64,000 nucleotides of DNA from Moritella viscosa (GTDB taxonomy: Bacteria > Pseudomonadota > Gammaproteobacteria > Enterobacterales > Moritellaceae), in NCBI GenBank assembly GCA_000953735.1, contig LN554852.1:3483846-3547845 (forward strand). Reading direction: 5' to 3'. Positions 56,444 to 64,000 of this stretch are shown piece by piece. A program made the translations under genes and the position numbers. How positions within the stretch are numbered: position 1 is the first letter of the stretch; each line of letters starts with the position of its first letter. The notes beneath the pieces are model-generated. The model was not told the origin of the DNA. It made no database searches and saw nothing but the letters and a program-made list of their open reading frames with translations.

Positions 56444-58222
56444 TTACTCAACGTCTTGTTTCTTTTCTTTTTTAACAACCGCAATACTTAGCTCTTCCAG
56501 AGAAGCAGGATTTGCTTCGCTTGGTGCTGATGTTAATAAACACGCAGCCGTTGTCGTTTTAGGGAATGCAATAACGTCACGGATGTTATCAGTACCAGTT
56601 AGTAGCATAGCTAGACGATCTAGACCAAATGCTAAACCAGCATGTGGCGGCGTACCGTATTTAAGTGCTTCAAGTAAGAAACCAAACTTATCTTGTTGCT
56701 CTTTCGCTTCAATACCTAAGATTTCAAATACAGCTTTTTGCATTTCACCTTTATGAATACGTACCGAACCACCACCAACTTCATAGCCATTGATAACCAT
56801 GTCGTAAGCATCAGAAATAGCGTTAGCTGGATTTGCTAGTAGCTCTTCAGCAGTAACGTCCATTGGCGCTGTGAATGGATGGTGAACCGCGTGTAGGTTA
56901 CCTTCTTCATCTTCTTCAAACATTGGGAAATCAACAACCCAAAGTGGTTTCCACTCGTTTGAAGTAAGCTCTAAGTCAGTGCCAACTTTCAGACGTAAAG
57001 CACCAAGTGCTTCAGTTACAACTTTGTTTGTATCTGCACCGAAGAAGATGATGTCGCCATCTTTCGCATTAGTACGCTCAAGTAATGCCGTGATCACATC
57101 TGCCGTTAAGAATTTAGCTACTGGCGATTGTACACCTTCAGCACCCGCAGCAATATCTTTCACTTTCATCCATGCCATGCCTTTCGCGCCATAGATGCCA
57201 ACAAATTTGGTATATTCGTCAATTTGCTTACGAGACAGTTTAGCACCGCCAGTTACACATAATACTGCAACACGACCTTTCGGATTGTTAGCAGGTTCTG
57301 CGAAAACTTTGAATTCAACATCTTTAAGGATGTCAGCAACGTCAACAAGTTCTAATGGGTTACGTAGATCGGGTTTATCTGAACCAAAACGACGCATTGC
57401 ATCTGCATAAGTCATGCTTGGGAACGCTGGTAATTCAACGTCTAAGATCTCTTTCCACATGCTTGTGATTAGACTTTCAGTCACTTCACGCACTTGTGCC
57501 GCACTCATGAATGAAGTTTCAATATCTATTTGCGTGAATTCAGGCTGACGGTCAGCACGTAAATCTTCATCACGGAAACATTTAACGATTTGGTAATAAC
57601 GATCAAAACCAGACATCATCAGCAGTTGCTTAAATAACTGTGGTGATTGTGGCAATGCAAAGAATTCACCTTTATGTGTGCGGCTTGGTACTAGGTAATC
57701 ACGCGCACCTTCTGGCGTTGCTTTTGTTAGCACTGGTGTTTCGATATCAAGGAAACCATGGTCATCCATGAAACGACGCACAAAATTACTTGCTTTAGCA
57801 CGGATCTTAAGACGATTGCTCATTTCAGGACGACGTAGATCAAGGAAACGGTGCTTAAGACGTTGTTCTTCTGTATTCACTTGGTTGAAATCAAGTGGTA
57901 ATACGTCAGCTTTATTGATTACTTCAAGCTCTAGGCCTAACACTTCGATAGCGCCAGTAGCCATGTCTTTATTTACTTGGCGTTCGTCACGAGCGCGTAC
58001 TTTACCTGTGATTTTTACACAGAATTCGTTACGTAATTGGCTAGCACGTTCAAATACAGCTTCTACATCTGGATCATAAACAACTTGCACAATTCCTTCA
58101 CGGTCACGTAAATCGATAAAAATAACACCGCCTAAATCACGACGACGATTAACCCAACCACACAACTCAACCTGTTGGCCGATATGTGCTTCATTTACCT
58201 GTCCGCAATACACTGTACGCAT
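56444..58222 (-). CDS. aspS: aspartyl-tRNA synthetase
   Basis: This 592-residue class IIb synthetase has an N-terminal OB fold ([20 protein letters not shown]), motif 2 ([19 protein letters not shown]), the bacterial GAD insertion and motif 3 ([13 protein letters not shown]). ATG 58222 (MRTVYCGQ) matches homologues and has AGGAT upstream; the frame runs 18 codons further without support. E. coli AspS has 590 residues. Confidence 0.97.
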   Translation of the reverse strand: MRTVYCGQVNEAHIGQQVELCGWVNRRRDLGGVIFIDLRDREGIVQVVYDPDVEAVFERASQLRNEFCVKITGKVRARDERQVNKDMATGAIEVLGLELEVINKADVLPLDFNQVNTEEQRLKHRFLDLRRPEMSNRLKIRAKASNFVRRFMDDHGFLDIETPVLTKATPEGARDYLVPSRTHKGEFFALPQSPQLFKQLLMMSGFDRYYQIVKCFRDEDLRADRQPEFTQIDIETSFMSAAQVREVTESLITSMWKEILDVELPAFPSMTYADAMRRFGSDKPDLRNPLELVDVADILKDVEFKVFAEPANNPKGRVAVLCVTGGAKLSRKQIDEYTKFVGIYGAKGMAWMKVKDIAAGAEGVQSPVAKFLTADVITALLERTNAKDGDIIFFGADTNKVVTEALGALRLKVGTDLELTSNEWKPLWVVDFPMFEEDEEGNLHAVHHPFTAPMDVTAEELLANPANAISDAYDMVINGYEVGGGSVRIHKGEMQKAVFEILGIEAKEQQDKFGFLLEALKYGTPPHAGLAFGLDRLAMLLTGTDNIRDVIAFPKTTTAACLLTSAPSEANPASLEELSIAVVKKEKKQDVE

Positions 58223-59336
<1,114 letters not shown>

Positions 59337-59416
59337 GCTCAATCATAAGCACAATGTTTACATCATCATTTAGCACATACATCGAATTAATTTAAAGCAG
59401 TACACATAGGTTACCC

Positions 59417-60409
59417 ATGATCGACTTTTCAAATTTTTACCAGATAATTGCGAAAAACAAATTACACCATTGGCTTTACACGTTACCAGCACAAATGCAT
59501 GAATGGGAGCGCGAACATAAACATGGTTTTTTACCGCGCTGGGAAAAAGTATTAAAAAAACTACCAAAAGTCGAAACCAAACACATCAATATCACTGACA
59601 AGTTTGAAGTTGGTGCGCCGGGTGAATTAAGCGAAAGTGATCTGCGTAAAACCGAGAGCTTATTACAAAAATTCCACCCATGGCGTAAAGGTCCCTTCAA
59701 CATTCATGGTATTCATATCGATACAGAATGGCGCAGTGATTGGAAGTGGGAACGTCTACGTGAATTCATCTCCCCGCTAAAATACCGTTATGTATTAGAT
59801 GTAGGTTGCGGTAGCGGCTATCACATGTGGCGTATGCTCGGTGATGACGCTGAATTTGTCGTTGGTATTGACCCAAGCCAATTATTCTTAGTGCAATTTG
59901 AAGCGATACGTCATTTTGCTAACAATAACCAACGCGTACATTTATTACCACTTGGGATTCAAGAATTACCTAAATTGCGTGCATTCGACACGGTTTTCTC
60001 TATGGGTGTCCTGTATCATCGCAAATCGCCGATTGATCACATTGAACAACTTAAAAACCAATTACGTGATGGTGGTGAATTAGTATTAGAAACATTAGTG
60101 ATTGATGGTGATGAACAAGCGGTATTAGTACCCGGCGATCGTTATGCACAAATGCGTAATGTTTGGTTCTTACCAAGTTGTGCCGCATTAAAACTTTGGG
60201 TTGAAAAACTGGGTTTTGAAAATGTCCGTATCGTCGATGTATCTGATACCAGCATTGAAGAGCAACGCGCAACTGAATGGATGAGAAACGAATCACTGGT
60301 TGATTTTCTTGATCCAAACGATCACAGTAAAACGATTGAAGGCTATCCAGCACCTAAACGTGCCGTGCTTATTGCCACTAAACCTTACGCCGAACAACTA
60401 GACGAATAA
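59417..60409 (+). CDS. cmoB: tRNA U34 carboxymethyltransferase CmoB
   Basis: This 330-residue enzyme transfers a carboxymethyl group from carboxy-SAM to 5-hydroxyuridine at tRNA position 34, giving cmo5U. Motifs are [34 protein letters not shown] and [12 protein letters not shown]. Length is near the E. coli enzyme (323). The tRNA-Val(UAC) of this window is a known type of substrate. Confidence 0.96.
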   Translation: MIDFSNFYQIIAKNKLHHWLYTLPAQMHEWEREHKHGFLPRWEKVLKKLPKVETKHINITDKFEVGAPGELSESDLRKTESLLQKFHPWRKGPFNIHGIHIDTEWRSDWKWERLREFISPLKYRYVLDVGCGSGYHMWRMLGDDAEFVVGIDPSQLFLVQFEAIRHFANNNQRVHLLPLGIQELPKLRAFDTVFSMGVLYHRKSPIDHIEQLKNQLRDGGELVLETLVIDGDEQAVLVPGDRYAQMRNVWFLPSCAALKLWVEKLGFENVRIVDVSDTSIEEQRATEWMRNESLVDFLDPNDHSKTIEGYPAPKRAVLIATKPYAEQLDE

Positions 60410-60461
60410 CATGATATAAGCACCGGAAACGGTGCTCGATAAAGAATATAGAGAATAGGTT

Positions 60462-61319
60462 ATGCACATTGTCAATTATTTAAAATTAAGAATGTATAAG
60501 TTGAAAACGCACCGTCAATTACTCACAGGTATTATCCTTAGCGCCTTACTTTCTGGGTGCGCGAGTGTTGACCAGTTTCTAAATCAAGACGGTACATCAT
60601 CGCAAACACTGCATTCACAAATAGCACAACAAAACCAACAAATCGAACAATTGGTTAAACAGCAAAATACCATCTTGACCGAATTACAAAAACAACCAGA
60701 ATTATTTGCACAGCAACAACTGGGGATCGCACAACTGAGTCATAAGCTCGAAAGTTATATTAAGTTACGTCAACAAGTAGCCAACAATAGTCAACTTATC
60801 GCGAGTTGCCCAACGGATAAATCTGTTGAAGTAATCAAGGATACTGAACATTTTTCCCTTGTGCAGTCTTCAGAAGCAATTACGCCCATTGATAAATTAG
60901 TGATTGGTTCAGAAGAACTGGTATTACTCAGTGATCTGCAAAATAAATATAAAGCCCGCATTGATACTGGTGCAACAACATCATCACTTAATGCAACCAA
61001 TATTATTGAATTTGAACGCGATGGTAAAAAATGGGTTCGTTTTAACTTCAGCCAAGCCGTCGATAACGATACACAAATTATCGAAGCAAAAATCGCGCGT
61101 ACCATTTTGATCCGTCAAGCAAACAATAGTGAATCCACGCGTCGCCAAATTATCGAACTACCCGTGCAACTCGGTGATATCAAAATGCTGACAGAGTTTA
61201 CACTTGCCGACCGCAGTCACATGACGTTCCCTGTATTACTGGGTCGTACATTCTTAAAAGACATCGCGATGGTCGATGTTGCGCGTACTTATACACTGAC
61301 AGAATCAGTAATACAGTAA
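60462..61319 (+). CDS. retropepsin-like lipoprotein, RimK-associated (PF05618), copy 1
   Basis: This 285-residue exported protein has a lipobox LLSGCAS (Cys33), a Gln-rich coiled coil (about 50-110), and a C-terminal domain of the family annotated as RimK/LysX-associated 'ATP-dependent zinc protease'. That domain has an aspartic-protease-like fold. The active-site motif RIDTGATTSSLNAT has Asp168, and FPVLLGRTFLKDIA is conserved. It precedes a paralogue, a 7TM transglutaminase-like gene and an ATP-grasp gene. The start could also be Met11. Confidence 0.8.
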   Translation: MHIVNYLKLRMYKLKTHRQLLTGIILSALLSGCASVDQFLNQDGTSSQTLHSQIAQQNQQIEQLVKQQNTILTELQKQPELFAQQQLGIAQLSHKLESYIKLRQQVANNSQLIASCPTDKSVEVIKDTEHFSLVQSSEAITPIDKLVIGSEELVLLSDLQNKYKARIDTGATTSSLNATNIIEFERDGKKWVRFNFSQAVDNDTQIIEAKIARTILIRQANNSESTRRQIIELPVQLGDIKMLTEFTLADRSHMTFPVLLGRTFLKDIAMVDVARTYTLTESVIQ

Positions 61320-61344
61320 TACAGTAATACAGTAATACAGTAAT
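61306..61344. repeat. 8-bp tandem repeat over a stop codon
   Basis: CAGTAATA is repeated almost five times, overlapping the last codons and the TAA of the first retropepsin gene (stop at 61317-61319). Expansion downstream of the stop would not change the protein. Confidence 0.85.
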
Positions 61345-61596
61345 TTAAAGATTCCATTAAGATAAAATACGTATAAACATTTGATATATAATAATTGTAT
61401 TCGATATGATTATTATCTCAATAGCGATTATACTTTATGCAATATGTTATTTATTAAATAGATAATTATATTTTAGTTATGTCAGCCCCCTTATTTGACT
61501 ATAAATAATATGATTTATAATCAAATAGCGGAACTATTTACCCACTTTAGCGAACTAACCCTCTTTTTCATCAGCCAAAACAGGGCAAAATACCTA

Positions 61597-62382
61597 ATGA
61601 AAAATACAACAATATTTCGCACATTTAAAACATCAAAGATAGCTATTGCTAGTGTACTTAGTCTTGTATTTTTAAATGGCTGCGCGATGACACAAAATAA
61701 AGCTAATACTGCGATTGTGACAAAGCAACAAGCACAAATAGAAACAATTCTGCAACAACAACAACAGATATTAACGACATTGCAATCACAACCAGATAAG
61801 TTCAGCGAACAAGATAAAGCGATTGCCAAATTAACAAATAAACTTGACGAACTCGGAGCGCCCCCTCCCGTGAAACACACAACACCAAACGTGGTTCTCG
61901 TGAAACCAACAGCTAAAGATGATGCTTCATCAGGCAAGGTGATCCTTGGCCAAGAAGAATGGGTATGGTTTGATGAATTGCAAACCAACTTTAAGTCACG
62001 TGTTGATACTGGTGCAACAACATCATCACTAAATGCAACAGGCATTGTTAAATTTGAACGCGATGGTCAAGACTGGGTTAAATTCAATTTATCCCACAAA
62101 GATGATAAAACTGAGCTCCCAATGGAAGCACCAGTCGTACGTACTATCAAGATCCGTCAAACCAACACAGTCGAAGCATTACGACGCTATGTAGTCAGCT
62201 TACCCGTCGAACTGGGCGATATTAAAACCGAAACAGAATTCACCCTAGCCGACCGTAGTCGTATGATCTTCCCCGTCCTCCTTGGTCGAACTTTCTTAAA
62301 AGATATTGCAATTGTCGATGTTGCACAAGCATACACTCAACCTAAAAAACATCCTGAACCTGCTAAAAAAGGGACTAACTAA
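61597..62382 (+). CDS. retropepsin-like lipoprotein, RimK-associated (PF05618), copy 2
   Basis: This 261-residue paralogue of the preceding gene product has a lipobox FLNGCA (Cys29), a Gln-rich coiled coil (about 42-86), a Pro/Thr linker and the protease-like domain with RVDTGATTSSLNAT (Asp137), FTLADRS and FPVLLGRTFLKDIA. ATG 61597 is chosen because the signal peptide begins there and AGGG is upstream; the frame extends back to 61495. The stop is 2 bases before the next gene. Confidence 0.8.
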   Translation: MKNTTIFRTFKTSKIAIASVLSLVFLNGCAMTQNKANTAIVTKQQAQIETILQQQQQILTTLQSQPDKFSEQDKAIAKLTNKLDELGAPPPVKHTTPNVVLVKPTAKDDASSGKVILGQEEWVWFDELQTNFKSRVDTGATTSSLNATGIVKFERDGQDWVKFNLSHKDDKTELPMEAPVVRTIKIRQTNTVEALRRYVVSLPVELGDIKTETEFTLADRSRMIFPVLLGRTFLKDIAIVDVAQAYTQPKKHPEPAKKGTN

Positions 62383-62384
62383 TC

Positions 62385-63881
62385 ATGCCGTCTAAGATCC
62401 CATTTCGCATTTTTGTTGCGATACTTTTCCTCCTTGGTGTAGGTTCTATCGCTCAACGCCATTACAGTGGTGAAATCCCTTGGTTTCCCGGAGAAACCTA
62501 CTCAACGTGGATGATTGAAGCGAAAGTTGAATTTACAGCGCAAGGCGACGCCGTTAATGCGTCCTTCGCCACTCCGTCTACCCAGTCTAACTTCACCGTA
62601 TTAAGCCAAACAGCAGCGTCGCCAGGCTATGGATTAGCCTTTATTGATAATCGCGCACAATGGACAATTCGGAACGCCGAAGGCAAACAAGATTTATACT
62701 ATAAAGTTAATGTATTGACGAATGACATCCCACAAGATGTCATTAATGAGCAAGACGTTAAAATTAATAAAACCACTTGGCTACCACCGTATGATATAGC
62801 TGCAGAGCAACTCGTTAATAGTGCGATGGAAAAAAGCGCCGATGCTTTTTCATATAGCCGTGAATTGCTCAAGCTACTGTCTGGTGATGATTTAGGTCAA
62901 AATGCCGAATTAATGCTACAAGAAAACAGCAAATCAACATTATTTGTGGCACTGCTAAATGAAGCTAATATCCCCGCATTACTGGTTAAAGGGCTATATC
63001 TTGAAGACGGTCGTCGCCAGCAGCAGTTGCAACCATTTGTACTGGTATTTGGCGAAGATGATACGCGTTTAATCGATGTCAAATTAGGCAAAATAGCTAA
63101 CGCGAAAAACTTACTACTGTGGGAACAAAATGGCGAACCGACGTTAGATCTGATTGGAGGTACAAATTCTCGAGTTAGTTTCTCTGTTATTCAGCAAACT
63201 CAACCTGTCATGCAGGTATTAAAAGAAAAATCAAACGATACGAACTTGTCGAACTTTAGTATTTATAGTCTACCACTCGAAGAACAAGCTCTATTTAAAG
63301 GGATTTTACTTATCCCATTGGGTGTGATGATCGTGGTAATGATGCGTATTCTTGTCGGCTTACGTACATCAGGTACTTTTATGCCAGTATTAATCGCAAT
63401 GGCATTTGTACAAACCAGTTTAGCAACCGGTTTAATTGGCTTTACCTTAATTGTCGGTGTTGGCCTCGTGATCCGTTCTTATCTGTCTCGGTTAAATTTG
63501 CTATTAGTATCTCGAATATCCGTGGTGATCATTACTGTTATCGCTATTATTTCGTTGTTCTCAGTTTTATCATACAAAATTGGGCTCACAGAAGGATTGA
63601 AAATCACTTTCTTCCCAATGATCATTCTTTCTTGGACCATTGAACGCATGTCAATTCTGTGGGAAGAAGAAGGCCCGAAAGAAGTACTTGTACAAGGTGG
63701 TGGCAGCTTGTTTGTGGCTGTACTTGTGTACCTAACCATTAGTAATGAATTATTACGCTATTGGGCATTCAACTTCCTTGGTCTGCAACTTATCATTATG
63801 GCAATCATCTTAATGTTAGGTACTTATACTGGCTACCGTCTGTTAGAACTACGCCGCTTTAAAGACATGCAAGGTGAGTAA
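62385..63881 (+). CDS. inactive transglutaminase fused to seven transmembrane helices
   Basis: This 498-residue protein has an N-terminal membrane anchor (about 8-25), an extracytoplasmic domain (25-300) resembling inactive transglutaminases of the 'Transglut_i_TM' type, and a 7TM region (about 305-485; KGILLIPLGVMIVVMM, LRTSGTFMPVLIAMAF). I see no Cys-His-Asp triad. It is tightly linked with retropepsin-like genes upstream and a RimK-like gene 2 bases downstream. The function is unknown; it may bind a peptide or act as the membrane platform of the system. Confidence 0.85.
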   Translation: MPSKIPFRIFVAILFLLGVGSIAQRHYSGEIPWFPGETYSTWMIEAKVEFTAQGDAVNASFATPSTQSNFTVLSQTAASPGYGLAFIDNRAQWTIRNAEGKQDLYYKVNVLTNDIPQDVINEQDVKINKTTWLPPYDIAAEQLVNSAMEKSADAFSYSRELLKLLSGDDLGQNAELMLQENSKSTLFVALLNEANIPALLVKGLYLEDGRRQQQLQPFVLVFGEDDTRLIDVKLGKIANAKNLLLWEQNGEPTLDLIGGTNSRVSFSVIQQTQPVMQVLKEKSNDTNLSNFSIYSLPLEEQALFKGILLIPLGVMIVVMMRILVGLRTSGTFMPVLIAMAFVQTSLATGLIGFTLIVGVGLVIRSYLSRLNLLLVSRISVVIITVIAIISLFSVLSYKIGLTEGLKITFFPMIILSWTIERMSILWEEEGPKEVLVQGGGSLFVAVLVYLTISNELLRYWAFNFLGLQLIIMAIILMLGTYTGYRLLELRRFKDMQGE

Positions 63882-63883
63882 AA

Positions 63884-64000
63884 ATGACATTTTCATTTTT
63901 TAAAGAATTCGCGAAACCGAATAAGTTAAAACAGCAAGGTATTCTGGGGATGAACCAGCGCAATAATATGTACATATCGCGCTACAATCCCAGAAGGCTA
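63884..64000 (+). CDS. RimK-like ATP-grasp ligase (alpha-L-glutamate ligase-like), N-terminal fragment
   Basis: ATG 63884, 2 bases after the preceding stop, opens a frame that is uninterrupted for 39 codons to the window end. It contains QQGILGMNQRNNMYISRYNP, the typical start of the 'alpha-L-glutamate ligase-like' ATP-grasp family (GILGMNxRN...YNPR). The ATP-grasp domain lies beyond the edge. It should ligate an amino acid or peptide by ATP-dependent amide formation. Confidence 0.8.
   Translation, partial: MTFSFFKEFAKPNKLKQQGILGMNQRNNMYISRYNPRRL

Noticed and set aside
61521-62045. 174-codon antisense frame inside the second retropepsin gene
   Set aside because: Cys/Ser/Val-rich mirror of the Gln/Thr-rich coiled coil; no ribosome binding site.

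Overview
The window reads as ordinary chromosome of an AT-rich marine gammaproteobacterium. Protein sequences and gene order (seqA/ybfF/ybfE/fldA/fur, the Tol-Pal operon followed by a tRNA array and nadA, ruvC-ruvAB, cmoA-cmoB, hinT-ycfL-thiK-nagZ) are those of the Vibrionales/Alteromonadales/Enterobacterales lineage. My best guess is a Moritella-like organism; this is inferred from family resemblance, not from a search. I see no prophage, insertion sequence, integron, CRISPR array or known defence island.

Left part (1-11.3 kb): the first 17 codons of fabB (minus strand), a PhnD-type periplasmic binding protein overlapping a hybrid sensor kinase, then minus-strand genes: hinT-ycfL-thiK-nagZ (lpoB absent), a tandem-domain pterin synthase-like protein, a DUF2750 protein, a D-cysteine desulfhydrase-like PLP enzyme, btuC-btuD for vitamin B12 uptake, and seqA. 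From 11.4 to 20.6 kb: ybfF, DUF2788, ybfE, fldA, a DUF4442 thioesterase-like gene, fur, glnS, an orphan type IV pilin-like gene, rfaH, a peptide/proton symporter, yciB and a ComEA-like helix-hairpin-helix protein.

Centre (20.7-31.5 kb): nadA, then a 13-gene tRNA array (5 initiator Met, 4 Val-UAC, 4 Lys-UUU) built from near-identical units of about 328 bp, read from a promoter with a GC-rich discriminator. Next come ybgC-tolQRAB-pal-cpoB and ruvC/ruvAB with a likely LexA operator. From 31.7 to 43 kb: small redox and envelope genes (glutaredoxin, cytochrome b562-like, DUF2750, lipoprotein hydrolase, viroplasmin-RNase H, M15 peptidase, PsiE), then fruBKA divergent from a cra/fruR gene with two palindromic Cra-type operators, and a LysR gene broken by a 7-bp tandem duplication next to a TSUP permease.

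Right part (44-64 kb): a minus-strand operon combining S-adenosylmethionine decarboxylase, a membrane-fused spermidine synthase, a DUF350 membrane protein and a lipoprotein; an RstAB-like two-component pair; a DnaQ-type exonuclease; a LonB-like AAA+ protease; a hemerythrin-NIT-HAMP-GGDEF diguanylate cyclase; aspS; and cmoA-cmoB, whose product modifies the wobble base of tRNAs such as the Val-UAC encoded in the array. At the right edge two paralogous retropepsin-like lipoproteins, an inactive-transglutaminase/7TM protein and the start of a RimK-like ATP-grasp ligase form a conserved but poorly understood peptide-ligase system. That system and the polyamine/DUF350 operon are the two most interesting loci here.
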